Of a stretch of DNA of 64,000 nucleotides, positions 53,984 to 62,249 are shown piece by piece (within the stretch, counting starts at the first letter, position 1; each line of letters opens with the position of its first letter). A model generated the notes under the pieces. That model saw only the letters and a program-made list of their open reading frames with translations, was not told the origin of the DNA and did not search any database. This DNA comes from Lachnospiraceae bacterium EP-SM-12S-S03 (GTDB lineage: Bacteria; Bacillota; Clostridia; Lachnospirales; Lachnospiraceae), in the NCBI GenBank assembly GCA_020540725.1, contig JAJBSL010000009.1, positions 1 through 64,000 of the forward strand, read 5' to 3'. A program made the position numbers and the translations under genes.

Positions 53984-55651
53984 CTATACATCCATAATGA
54001 TCGGAAGGATCATCGGTCTTCTTTTTGTTCTCTTCCAGATAAATTCATTCATTGTATCGCGGATTACCAGCTTAATCTTACTCCAATCTGCATTTCGGTT
54101 CTGAGTCAGACAAGCTTCCAAAGCTTCTGAAAGCACCTGACGCGCTTCCTCCATAAGTCCCTCGGATTCTCTTACATAAACAAATCCTCTGGACACAATA
54201 TCTGGTCCTGCAAGAAGCTGGTTTGTTCTCTTCTCTAAAGTAAGCACTACAATCAGAATACCGTCTTCTGCAAGATGCTGGCGATCGCGAAGCACGATAT
54301 TTCCAACATCGCCAACTCCCAATCCATCTACAAGAATCCCACCTGTGTGTACTTTGTCCACAACTTCTGCTCCATCCCTGTCAAGAGCAAGTACATCTCC
54401 GGATTGCAGGATAAAGATGTTTTCTTTCGGTACGCCAAGGCTCTCCGCGATTTTTGCATTCGCACGAAGATGGCGATACTCTCCGTGAACCGGAATTGCA
54501 TATTTCGGTTTCACAAGAGAATAAATCAGCTTAATTTCTTCCTGGCATGCATGACCGGATACATGTGTATCCTGGAAAATAACCGTTGCTCCTTTTTGCG
54601 AAAGCTCATTAATCACCCGTGATACCGCTTTCTCATTGCCCGGAATTGGACTGGAGCTAAAAATCACTGTATCTCCAGGCTTAATGCTGACTTTCTTATG
54701 AATATCTGCAGCCATTCGAGAAAGTGCCGCCATGGATTCTCCCTGACTTCCTGTGGTGATCAAAACGGTTCTTTCGTCCGGATAATTACGAAGCTGATCT
54801 ATCGTAATCAACGTTTTATCCGGAATATCCAAATATCCAAGTTCCGAAGCTGTATCAATGATGCTGACCATACTACGGCCTTCCACTACAACTTTTCTGT
54901 CGTATTTATAAGCAGAGTTAATAATCTGCTGCACCCGGTCCACATTGGACGCAAAGGTAGCAATAATAATCCTTGAATTCTTATGTTCTGCAAAAATCTG
55001 ATCAAATGTTTTGCCTACCGTACGCTCTGACATAGTAAATCCAGGTCGTTCCGCATTGGTGCTGTCTGACATTAATGCCAACACACCTTTCTTTCCAATC
55101 TCTGCAAATCTCTGCAGATCAATAGCATCGCCAAATACCGGTGTATAATCTACCTTAAAGTCTCCTGTATGCACCACAATTCCTGCCGGAGAATAAATTG
55201 CTAAAGCAGATGCATCCGCAATACTGTGGTTTGTTTTGATAAATTCAATTCGGAACTGTCCCAAATTAATAGACTGTCCGTGTCTTACCACTTTGCGTCT
55301 TGTACTTCTTAACAGATTATGCTCTTTCAATTTATTCTCTATGATTCCCATAGTAAGCTTCGTAGCATATACCGGGAGATTGATATCCTTTAAAATATAG
55401 GATAATGCACCGATATGATCTTCATGTCCATGGGTAATAACAAATCCTTTCAGTTTCTCTGCATTGTCACGCAAATATGTGACATCCGGAATAACAAGAT
55501 CAATTCCAAGCATATCGTCCTCCGGGAATGCCAAACCGCAATCTACCACAATAATACTGTCTTCATATTCGAAGGCAGTAATGTTCATCCCAATCTGTTC
55601 TAATCCGCCCAAAGGAATGATTCTCAATTTTGAAGTTTTTTCTTTTTTCAA
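53984..55651 (-). CDS. rnjA: Ribonuclease J
   Basis: Metallo-beta-lactamase/beta-CASP nuclease of 555 residues with 5'-3' exo- and endonuclease activity in RNA turnover. The zinc motif is VITHGHEDHIGAL (near residue 75); others are HTGDFKVDYTP, LMSDSTNAERPGF, the beta-CASP motifs TTGSQGESMAALSRMA and HVSGHACQEE, and HGEYRHL; a C-terminal domain closes the dimer. Downstream of fur (18 bases) and upstream of trmR. Only one RNase J gene is in the window, so the J1/J2 distinction is not certain. Confidence 0.96.
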   Translation of the reverse strand: MKKEKTSKLRIIPLGGLEQIGMNITAFEYEDSIIVVDCGLAFPEDDMLGIDLVIPDVTYLRDNAEKLKGFVITHGHEDHIGALSYILKDINLPVYATKLTMGIIENKLKEHNLLRSTRRKVVRHGQSINLGQFRIEFIKTNHSIADASALAIYSPAGIVVHTGDFKVDYTPVFGDAIDLQRFAEIGKKGVLALMSDSTNAERPGFTMSERTVGKTFDQIFAEHKNSRIIIATFASNVDRVQQIINSAYKYDRKVVVEGRSMVSIIDTASELGYLDIPDKTLITIDQLRNYPDERTVLITTGSQGESMAALSRMAADIHKKVSIKPGDTVIFSSSPIPGNEKAVSRVINELSQKGATVIFQDTHVSGHACQEEIKLIYSLVKPKYAIPVHGEYRHLRANAKIAESLGVPKENIFILQSGDVLALDRDGAEVVDKVHTGGILVDGLGVGDVGNIVLRDRQHLAEDGILIVVLTLEKRTNQLLAGPDIVSRGFVYVRESEGLMEEARQVLSEALEACLTQNRNADWSKIKLVIRDTMNEFIWKRTKRRPMILPIIMDV

Positions 55652-55669
55652 CCTAATACCTCCATTACT

Positions 55670-56143
55670 TTATGTATGTTCCGCACATTTATTTCTATCC
55701 TGTACACAGTCTTTGCACATGCCGTAAAACTTCAGCTCATGATCCCATATCTGAAATCCCGTCTTCTTCTCAATCTGTCTTTCTAATTCGTCCAAAAGAT
55801 CTTCATCAAAAGACAGGATTTTCCCGCAGGATTTGCAGACCAAATGGTGGTGGTAATGTCCCTCTTCTCCCGAAAACTGACGTCCGATCTCGTACCTCAC
55901 ACATCCATCATTTAATTCTATGCGGTCAACAAGCTGCATTTCCAACAATAGCTGTACTGTCCTGTATACAGTTGCAATCCCTATTTCAGGGAATTCTTTT
56001 CTTACTAAATCATATATATCTTCTGTTGTCATATGCCTGCCATCCTGTTCCGTCAGAACCTCCAAAATAGCAAGGCGCTGCCTTGTTACTTTCAGCCCCT
56101 TATCCTTTAACATTCCGATAAATTTTTCTCTATCTGCAGACAT
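55670..56143 (-). CDS. fur: Fur-family metal-responsive repressor
   Basis: Regulator of 157 residues. A winged helix (about residues 10-80, with IGIATVYRTVQLLLEMQLVDR) precedes a dimerisation domain with HYHHHLVC and two CxxC pairs (CKSC, CKDC) for the structural zinc. The sequence is closer to Fur than PerR: it has HHHLVC and an ERIE-type region and no Asp matching the PerR sensing ligands that I can identify. The ATG at 56143 follows GGGGG; an upstream ATG at 56176 lies inside DUF1292. It is a candidate binder of the 7-1-7 palindrome at 23107-23121. Confidence 0.9.
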   Translation of the reverse strand: MSADREKFIGMLKDKGLKVTRQRLAILEVLTEQDGRHMTTEDIYDLVRKEFPEIGIATVYRTVQLLLEMQLVDRIELNDGCVRYEIGRQFSGEEGHYHHHLVCKSCGKILSFDEDLLDELERQIEKKTGFQIWDHELKFYGMCKDCVQDRNKCAEHT

Positions 56144-56165
56144 ATTTCCCCCTAAACACTGTACG

Positions 56166-56438
56166 TTACATTTCAATTTCTATATCTTCCAATAATTCTC
56201 CAAATACTTTCGACACCGCACCAAGCTCTACATCATCATCTACCACCTGATAAACGCTCTCTTTCTCCTCCGGTGCACTGGTATCTTTTAATATCATACA
56301 TTCTCCGTCCTCGTCCTCCGAGTCGGTCACCAAAATATAAGAGACACCATTTATCTTTGTCTCTTCCAACACAAAAAATTCTACGGATTGTTCTCCGTCA
56401 TCAAACATAAATTTTATTTTTTCCATACCGCACCTCAC
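56166..56438 (-). CDS. DUF1292 protein (YrzB-like)
   Basis: Acidic protein of 90 residues: MFDDGEQSVEFFVLEETKINGVSYILVTDSE is the DUF1292 pattern, with a Glu/Asp-rich C-terminal half. The family is always found next to ruvX and ireB (yrrK, yrzL in Bacillus). Its function is unknown. It is 8 bases after ruvX. Confidence 0.9.
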   Translation of the reverse strand: MRCGMEKIKFMFDDGEQSVEFFVLEETKINGVSYILVTDSEDEDGECMILKDTSAPEEKESVYQVVDDDVELGAVSKVFGELLEDIEIEM

Positions 56439-56446
56439 ACATATAT

Positions 56447-56884
56447 TTATGTTCTGTCTGTTCCCATATAAACAGAATCCAGATACCCCTGTAAAATAAA
56501 AACTGCCGCAATCTTATCTATATATTTCTTGCGGTCTTCTCTTCTTACTTTACTCTCTATCAATACCCGCTCTGCAGAAGATGTTGTCAACCGCTCATCC
56601 CACAAAATCACTTCAAGCCCGGTACGTCTCTCTAATTTTTCTTTCAATTCCAACGACTTCTCTGCACGCTCACCAATATCATTGTTCATGTGCTTTGGAA
56701 ATCCAAGGACAAGCTTCTCCACTTCATATTCTTTCACAAGTTCTTCGATCCGTGCCAAAGTCTGGCGAAGCTTGTTCTCTTCTTTCCTGCAAATAGTCTC
56801 TATCCCCTGAGCTGTAAGACCCAATGGATCGCTAATTGCCACTCCCACTGTCTTAGAGCCGTAATCTAATCCCATGATTCTCAT
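56447..56884 (-). CDS. ruvX: RuvX/YqgF RNase H-fold nuclease
   Basis: Putative Holliday junction resolvase / pre-16S rRNA nuclease of 145 residues. RNase H-like fold with the first catalytic Asp in [14 protein letters not shown], the Glu region [14 protein letters not shown] and the last Asp in [14 protein letters not shown] / [13 protein letters not shown]. It starts 5 bases after ireB and belongs to the conserved ireB-ruvX-DUF1292 block. Confidence 0.95.
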   Translation of the reverse strand: MRIMGLDYGSKTVGVAISDPLGLTAQGIETICRKEENKLRQTLARIEELVKEYEVEKLVLGFPKHMNNDIGERAEKSLELKEKLERRTGLEVILWDERLTTSSAERVLIESKVRREDRKKYIDKIAAVFILQGYLDSVYMGTDRT

Positions 56885-56888
56885 ATCA

Positions 56889-57152
56889 TTATTCCCACGA
56901 GAAATGCTCAATATACGTCTTCAGCATTTCTTCTACCAATTCGTCACGTTCCATCTTCATGATCAAGCTTCTCGCACCCATATAACTTGTGATATATGTC
57001 GGGTCACCTGACATAATATACCCCACGATCTGGTTCACCGGATTATATCCTTTTTCCTTCAAAGCCTGGTACACAATTTCAAGAATATCTTTCGCCTGGA
57101 TCTGCGGCGCTGGCTCTACACGGAAAAACTGTGTATTATTTAAGTCTTTCAT
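56889..57152 (-). CDS. ireB: IreB family regulatory phosphoprotein
   Basis: Small helical protein of 87 residues (UPF0297/DUF965). The signature [26 protein letters not shown] is nearly invariant. In Enterococcus, IreB is phosphorylated by the Ser/Thr kinase IreK and dampens cephalosporin resistance. Thr residues near the N-terminus could serve here. First gene of the block, with its own promoter. Confidence 0.95.
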   Translation of the reverse strand: MKDLNNTQFFRVEPAPQIQAKDILEIVYQALKEKGYNPVNQIVGYIMSGDPTYITSYMGARSLIMKMERDELVEEMLKTYIEHFSWE

Positions 57153-57183
57153 TTTATCACGTCCTTTAATTTATTTCATTTTT

Positions 57184-57212
57184 ATTCTAATATAATCAGT
57201 CACAAAATTCAA
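57184..57212 (-). promoter_or_regulatory. Promoter of the ireB-ruvX-DUF1292-fur block
   Basis: TTGAAT (57212-57207) and TAGAAT (57189-57184) are 17 bp apart on the minus strand, about 32 bases before ireB. Confidence 0.6.
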
Positions 57213-57229
57213 TTAGATAGTTGTTAATT

Positions 57230-58528
57230 TTAATGAATAATTTGTAAATGATTCACCAATTCCACATCTATCAGTTTATTTTGAAGCTTTTCACAGGATT
57301 CAACAGCAACTTTCATATATTCTTTCGTATGTCCCACCCGGAAGCATCTGCCGTCTTTTTCCACTTCTTCTTCCATAAGGACTTCTACTGTTTTCCCGAC
57401 ATAATATGCCTCGAATTTCTTCTGCTTTTCTTCATTTAGTGTCAAAAGCACATTACTTCTTATTGTTTTAACCTGCTCGTCCACCTGATCCGGCATTTCG
57501 GCTGCTTTTGTTCCTTCTCTCTTAGAATATTTGAAAATATGGGTCTCATAGAAATCCACTTTATCTACAAAAGCTTTTGACTTTTCAAATTCTTCTTCCG
57601 TCTCTCCCGGGAACCCTACGATCACGTCTGTCGTAAGTGCAGGATGTTCAAAATATTTTCGCAAAAGTTCACATTTCTCATAATACTCTTCGGACGTATA
57701 TCTTCTGTTCATTCGTTTCAAAGTTTCGTCACATCCACTCTGTAAGGATAAATGGAAATGCGGGCACATTTTCTCCAGGCCGGAAATGGTCTTTACAAAT
57801 TCTTCCGTAATAATCCGTGGTTCCAAAGATCCAAGACGTATTCTTTTCACTCCTTCAATCTCATGCACTGCAAGAATAAGAGAAAGAAGGTCTTCCTTTT
57901 CTTCTTTAAAATCCACACCGTAAGAACTTAAGTGGATTCCTGTAAGCACAACTTCCTGGTAACCATTCTTTACAAGTTCTTTTACTTCCTCTACCACACT
58001 TTCTTTTCTGCGGCTTCGAACTCTTCCTCTTGCAAACGGAATGATACAATACGTACAGAACTGATTACATCCATCTTGTACTTTCAAATAAGCTCTTGTA
58101 TGTTCTGCAGTCTTGCTCAGATGAAGTTCTTCATACTCCTTAGTATGATTGATGTCTATCACATCTTTTTGTACCGTTTTTTTCTTTGCTTCATACTCTT
58201 CTAAAATTGTAACGATTTCCTGTTTTCTGTTATTTCCAATGACAATGTCAATACTGTCATCCAGAACGTCTTCCTCATTCTTTGTCTGTACATAACATCC
58301 CGCCGCTACAACAATAGCATCCGGATTCATTTTCTTTGCACGGTGAAGCATCTGGCGGGACTTTCTGTCGGCCATATTCGTCACGGTACAAGTATTGATA
58401 ATATAGATATCTGCCCCCTCTTTAAATGGTACAATCTCATATCCTGCCCTTTCCAATAATTCCTGCATCGCCTCCGTCTCGTAAGCATTGACTTTGCATC
58501 CCAGATTGTGTAATGCTGCTTTTTTCAC
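57230..58528 (-). CDS. mtaB: tRNA (ms2t6A37) methylthiotransferase MtaB
   Basis: Radical-SAM methylthiotransferase of 432 residues that adds the 2-methylthio group to t6A37. The UPF0004 domain with three Cys (LGCKVNAYE, NTCTVTNMA, AAGCYVQ), then the radical-SAM motif DGCNQFCTYCIIPFARG and a C-terminal TRAM domain. I place the start at a GTG (58528, VKKAALHNLGC) because AGAGGTGG lies 5 bases upstream; the frame's extension to 58624 contains the divergent promoter of the HPr-like gene and is not homologous to the family. Confidence 0.92.
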   Translation of the reverse strand: MKKAALHNLGCKVNAYETEAMQELLERAGYEIVPFKEGADIYIINTCTVTNMADRKSRQMLHRAKKMNPDAIVVAAGCYVQTKNEEDVLDDSIDIVIGNNRKQEIVTILEEYEAKKKTVQKDVIDINHTKEYEELHLSKTAEHTRAYLKVQDGCNQFCTYCIIPFARGRVRSRRKESVVEEVKELVKNGYQEVVLTGIHLSSYGVDFKEEKEDLLSLILAVHEIEGVKRIRLGSLEPRIITEEFVKTISGLEKMCPHFHLSLQSGCDETLKRMNRRYTSEEYYEKCELLRKYFEHPALTTDVIVGFPGETEEEFEKSKAFVDKVDFYETHIFKYSKREGTKAAEMPDQVDEQVKTIRSNVLLTLNEEKQKKFEAYYVGKTVEVLMEEEVEKDGRCFRVGHTKEYMKVAVESCEKLQNKLIDVELVNHLQIIH

Positions 58529-58607
58529 TTTTCCACCTCTTTTGCCTTTCTTTTTGCCGAACTTTCTTTTTCTTTGAAATTTCCATGTATCTGAATCAGT
58601 TTGTTCC

Positions 58608-58636
58608 TTGACATTTTGTACCACAGAACTTAATAT
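58608..58636 (+). promoter_or_regulatory. Promoter of the HPr-like gene
   Basis: Perfect TTGACA (58608-58613) and TAATAT (58631-58636) are 17 bp apart, 36 bases before the start. Confidence 0.8.
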
Positions 58637-58671
58637 AATATAGAGGTATCAAATATGAAGGAGGTATTCCA

Positions 58672-58902
58672 ATGAAAACAGTAGAAATTTCTTTAAATTC
58701 GATCGACAAAGTAAAATCTTTCGTAAATGAAATCACTAAATTTGATTATGACTTTGATCTGGTATCCGGTCGTTATGTAATTGACGCCAAATCCATCATG
58801 GGCATTTTCAGTTTAGATTTATCAAAACCTATTACTTTAAACATTCATGCCGAGAATGATGTTGAAGATATTCTGAATGTGTTAAGACCATACATTGTAT
58901 AA
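58672..58902 (+). CDS. HPr-family protein lacking the phosphorylatable histidine
   Basis: Protein of 76 residues with the HPr fold. The region around HPr Ser46 is conserved (VIDAKSIMGIFSLDLSKPI), but the active-site loop reads NSIDKVK where HPr has GIHARP, so the catalytic His15 position is Asp. It therefore cannot relay PTS phosphate, but could be phosphorylated by HPr kinase on the serine and act as a regulator, by analogy with Bacillus Crh. It is a single-gene transcript with strong promoter, AGGAGG ribosome site and terminator. Binding partners are not shown. Confidence 0.82.
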   Translation: MKTVEISLNSIDKVKSFVNEITKFDYDFDLVSGRYVIDAKSIMGIFSLDLSKPITLNIHAENDVEDILNVLRPYIV

Positions 58903-58903
58903 C

Positions 58904-58937
58904 AAAAATAGATTGCGCTTATGCGCAATCTTTTTTA
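58904..58937. terminator. Bidirectional terminator between the HPr-like gene and thiI
   Basis: AGATTGCGC (58910-58918) and GCGCAATCT (58923-58931) pair around TTAT. Six Ts follow on the plus strand and ATTTTTG on the minus strand. Confidence 0.9.
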
Positions 58938-58973
58938 ATACATAGGCAATTTCTTTTGGATTCTATGTATTAA
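58935..58973. repeat. 11-bp inverted repeat next to the terminator
   Basis: TTAATACATAG (58935-58945) and CTATGTATTAA (58963-58973) are perfect inverted copies with a 17-base loop. The stop codon of the possible small peptide at 58970-59062 lies in one arm. It is not followed by a T-run, so it is not a second terminator; it may protect a 3' end. Confidence 0.5.
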
Positions 58974-59062
58974 CAAACACACTTCGTGTAAGAATGCACA
59001 CTGCGGCGTGCAAGACACCTATCACAAGCAACCGCCGCAGGCACAAGAATATACTGACGCAT
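58970..59062 (-). CDS. Candidate 30-residue cysteine-containing peptide downstream of thiI
   Basis: A small reading frame of 30 codons. AAAGG lies 6 bases before its ATG and overlaps the thiI stop codon (TAAGAAAGG), which is a good coupled start. The peptide starts MRQYILVPAAVACDRC and has four Cys: a CxxC pair and a C-terminal CVC. No homologue is known to me. It lies in a transcript for sulfur transfer to tRNA. It could also be a chance frame, and G+C in this stretch is higher than its surroundings because of an 8-bp inverted repeat (CTGCGGCG 59001-59008, CGCCGCAG 59033-59040). Confidence 0.35.
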   Translation of the reverse strand: MRQYILVPAAVACDRCLARRSVHSYTKCVC

Positions 59063-59074
59063 GCTCTGCCTTTC

Positions 59075-60259
59075 TTAAGGCTTTACGACAATTCTCTCCA
59101 CTGTACTTACCGCCTCTTCAAACAATTCATCAATCTTTTCTTTCAGATTTTCCTCTGAACGTCTGATGATATTAATATTTGGCTTTGTAACCGGATGTTT
59201 TGCCACAAAAATTGTACAGCAGTCTTCAAACGGAAGAATAGATGTCTCATACGTATTGATCTTTTCTGCAATCTCCACAATCTCCTGTTTGTCAAATCCA
59301 ATCACCGGACGGTATACCGGAAGTGTACATACATCATTTGTCGCAGCAAGACTCTGCATTGTCTGACTTGCCACCTGACCAATACTTTCTCCCGTGATCA
59401 GCCCTAAACATCCGCTTTCTTTCGCAAAATGTTCCGCAATCTTCATCATATAGCGGCGCATGATAATCGTCAGCTCATCATGCGGACACTTATCATAAAT
59501 ATAAAGCTGAATATCCGTGAAATTTACAATATTCAACGTAATCGGTCCTGAATATTTGGATACAAGTTTTGCAAGATCGATTACTTTCTGTTTCGCACGC
59601 TCGCTTGTGTATGGTGGAGCATGAAAATAAGTTGCCTCCAGTCCGACTCCTCGTTTTGCGATCATATAGCCTGCAACAGGACTATCAATTCCTCCTGAAA
59701 GAAGAAGCATAGCTTTCCCGTTTGTTCCTACCGGCATGCCGCCCGGGCCCGGAATGATCTCGGAGTAAATATAAATTTCATCTCTCACTTCAATATGAAG
59801 CATCACATCCGGTTTGTGTACATTGACACGCATTTCCGGAAATGCATTCAAAATCGCTTCTCCGATTTCACAATTGATCTCCATGGAAGTTTTCGGATAA
59901 TTCTTTCTTCCCCTTCTCGCTTCCACTTTGAATGTGATATTCTTATCCGGATACATATCATCCATGTAACCGACCACCGTCTTTTTCAATTCTTCGAATC
60001 CCTCGTCCGGTACATGAACAACCGGACAGATTCCGACAATGCCGAACACTCTCTTTAAAGCTTCCACCGTCTCTTCATAATCATAATTACCTTCACATTC
60101 TACGTACACTCGTCCCGAAGATTTGTGCACTTTGAATGTACCGTCCACATCATTGAGTGCAAAACGCATCTGTCTCATAAGTGCGTCTTCAAACAAATAC
60201 CTGTTCTTTCCCTTAATCCCGATTTCACCGTATTTTATTAAAAATGATTGGAATTTCAT
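59075..60259 (-). CDS. thiI: tRNA 4-thiouridine synthetase ThiI
   Basis: Enzyme of 394 residues that activates U8 of tRNA with ATP and inserts sulfur; also feeds thiamine thiazole synthesis in some bacteria. It has an N-terminal ferredoxin-like and THUMP domain (FKVHKSSGRVYVE, ITFKVEARRGRKNYPKTS) and a PP-loop LLLSGGIDSPVAGYM at about residues 183-197. It lacks the rhodanese domain found in enterobacteria, as usual in Firmicutes, where a dedicated cysteine desulfurase supplies sulfur directly; such a gene lies 43 bases upstream. Confidence 0.96.
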   Translation of the reverse strand: MKFQSFLIKYGEIGIKGKNRYLFEDALMRQMRFALNDVDGTFKVHKSSGRVYVECEGNYDYEETVEALKRVFGIVGICPVVHVPDEGFEELKKTVVGYMDDMYPDKNITFKVEARRGRKNYPKTSMEINCEIGEAILNAFPEMRVNVHKPDVMLHIEVRDEIYIYSEIIPGPGGMPVGTNGKAMLLLSGGIDSPVAGYMIAKRGVGLEATYFHAPPYTSERAKQKVIDLAKLVSKYSGPITLNIVNFTDIQLYIYDKCPHDELTIIMRRYMMKIAEHFAKESGCLGLITGESIGQVASQTMQSLAATNDVCTLPVYRPVIGFDKQEIVEIAEKINTYETSILPFEDCCTIFVAKHPVTKPNINIIRRSEENLKEKIDELFEEAVSTVERIVVKP

Positions 60260-60301
60260 TATATCTTTCCCTTTCCTTTTGTCTTTCTGTTCCTCAAAAC
60301 A

Positions 60302-61459
60302 TTAATGTCTTGTGTATCTCCGAAGCATTGGTACACAATTATACAATACACCAAGCGTATAGTCAATTTCTTCTTTTGTTGTAAATTCTGACATACTAAA
60401 CCGAAGCGTAGAATCCAAAAACTCTTTTGATGTGCCAATTCCCCGAAGTACGCCGCTGATTGCCGGATGATTGGATGCGCAGGCTGAACCTGAGGACACA
60501 TAGATTCCTCTGTCTTCCAGCGTGTGGAGTAGAACTTCGCTCCGGATACCCGCAATGCCCACACTTACAATGTGAGGTGCACTTCTTTCGTCACACAATC
60601 CATGAATCCTGGTGTTCTCAATCTTTGTGACTCCTTCAATAAATCTTTGTTTCAGTTCCCGCATATAGCACGTTTTTTCGTCCAAATTCCGATAAATTTC
60701 TTTTGCCGCCACTCCAAGCCCGGCAATCCCCGGAACATTTTCCGTACCGGAACGGATGTTTTTCTGCTGCTCTCCACCGAAAATGACCGGTCGTATTTTT
60801 ACTCTTTCATTGATATACAAAGCTCCGATCCCTTTTGGTCCGTGAATCTTATGACCACTGATGGAAAGCAAGTCGATTCCGGCTCTTTTGGGATAAATCC
60901 GGTATTTTCCAAAACCTTGTACCGCATCCACATGAAACAGAATATTTCGATTATAGTTTTTCACCAATTGCACCGCTTCCTCGATCGGTTGGACAGAGCC
61001 GATTTCATTATTCACATACATAATGGAAATCAGTATGGTCTCTTCACACAAGGCATTTTTTAAATCCCAAAGCCGAATCCTTCCGCTTTCATCCACCGGG
61101 AGATACGTTACGCGAAATCCCTCTTCATCCTCAAGATACTGCATGGTATTCAGGATTGCAGGATGCTCGATAGACGTGGTGATCAGATGGTTCCCTGCCC
61201 TTTTATTTGCCCGTGCACATCCGATCAATGCAAGATTATCGCTTTCCGTTCCTCCTGAAGTAAAGAAAATTTCTTTTTCCTGCACCTTCAGAAGTCTTGC
61301 AAGAATCTCTTTTGTTTCGCGTACATATTTCTCAGCTTCCACGCCTTTTCTGTGCATAGATGACGGGTTCCCATAGTCCTCGCACATTACTTTGTGAACC
61401 GTTTCCCCTACGCTGTCATAACATCTCGTAGTTGCAGAATTATCCAAATATACTTCCAT
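60302..61459 (-). CDS. Cysteine desulfurase (NifS/IscS-like, NifZ type)
   Basis: PLP enzyme of 385 residues that takes sulfur from cysteine. PLP lysine in ISGHKIHGPKGIGALY (near residue 200), His in HVDAVQGFGK, active Cys in VSSGSACASNH (near residue 325). It is next to thiI on one transcript, matching the Bacillus NifZ-ThiI pair dedicated to s4U8. A general Fe-S role cannot be excluded. No iscU or suf genes are present in the window. Confidence 0.93.
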   Translation of the reverse strand: MEVYLDNSATTRCYDSVGETVHKVMCEDYGNPSSMHRKGVEAEKYVRETKEILARLLKVQEKEIFFTSGGTESDNLALIGCARANKRAGNHLITTSIEHPAILNTMQYLEDEEGFRVTYLPVDESGRIRLWDLKNALCEETILISIMYVNNEIGSVQPIEEAVQLVKNYNRNILFHVDAVQGFGKYRIYPKRAGIDLLSISGHKIHGPKGIGALYINERVKIRPVIFGGEQQKNIRSGTENVPGIAGLGVAAKEIYRNLDEKTCYMRELKQRFIEGVTKIENTRIHGLCDERSAPHIVSVGIAGIRSEVLLHTLEDRGIYVSSGSACASNHPAISGVLRGIGTSKEFLDSTLRFSMSEFTTKEEIDYTLGVLYNCVPMLRRYTRH

Positions 61460-61502
61460 TTGTTATTCTCCTATCTTCTAATCTTACTATCAGATTATGT
61501 AT

Positions 61503-62240
61503 TTAGCGCTCCAGATGATACATTAAAACAGCAAGTACAGCAAGCCCCGCTGTCTCTGTTCTCAATATCCGTTTCCCCAATGTAATCGGTCTGGCTCCCT
61601 TTTGGATTGCAAATTCTACTTCTTCCCGCTCGAATCCGCCTTCCGGGCCAATAAAAACACCTACCGATTGTCCCGGTTGAATTGCATCTATAAACTGCTT
61701 TGTCTCTTCCATCCCTTCAGCAAGTTCATAAGGAATCATAACCACATCCAACTGTTCCGCATAAGAAAGAGCTTCCCGGTACGTCATAACGGAAGTGACT
61801 TTCGGAATGATGGTTCTTCCGGATTGCTTTGCACCGCTTTCAGAAATGGCATTCCAACGCTCCACTTTCTTCAAAGCTTTCTTGACATCCAGTTTCACAA
61901 CTGCTCTTTTTGTGGAAACCGGTATGACTTCCCATACACCAAGTTCCACTGCTTTTTGTACGATCAGTTCCATCTTATCATTTTTCGGAAGCCCTTGAAA
62001 CAGATAAATTTTGGATGGGAGTTCTGTATCCGCCTGCATCTCTTCCAAGATTCCCGCTTGCACTTCTTCTTCATTCATCTGTTCTATCCTGCAAACATAC
62101 TTCTTATCATTGCCATCACTCACTTGAAATTTTTCTCCGACTTTCATACGAAGCACATTTTTCATATGGTTTACATCTGAGCCCACAATATAGATTTGAT
62201 TTTCCTGCACCTGATCCGGTGTCACAAAAAAGTGATGCAT
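61503..62240 (-). CDS. rsmE: 16S rRNA m3U1498 methyltransferase RsmE
   Basis: SPOUT methyltransferase of 245 residues that methylates N3 of U1498 in the decoding centre. An N-terminal PUA-like domain is followed by the knot with FIGPEGGFEREEVEFA and LGKRILRTETAGLAVL, the SAM-binding loops. It starts 9 bases after the prmA stop codon, as in many Firmicutes. Confidence 0.96.
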   Translation of the reverse strand: MHHFFVTPDQVQENQIYIVGSDVNHMKNVLRMKVGEKFQVSDGNDKKYVCRIEQMNEEEVQAGILEEMQADTELPSKIYLFQGLPKNDKMELIVQKAVELGVWEVIPVSTKRAVVKLDVKKALKKVERWNAISESGAKQSGRTIIPKVTSVMTYREALSYAEQLDVVMIPYELAEGMEETKQFIDAIQPGQSVGVFIGPEGGFEREEVEFAIQKGARPITLGKRILRTETAGLAVLAVLMYHLER

Positions 62241-62249
62241 AACCGCCTC

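Noticed and set aside
55670..56143. Calling the Fur-family regulator PerR
   Set aside because: HYHHHLVC and the region after the winged helix fit Fur better, and I could not identify the Asp ligand that distinguishes PerR; subtype left as Fur.
60259..60564. Reading frame over the thiI-cysteine desulfurase junction (minus strand)
   Set aside because: It overlaps the desulfurase in another frame, lacks a ribosome site and resembles no family.
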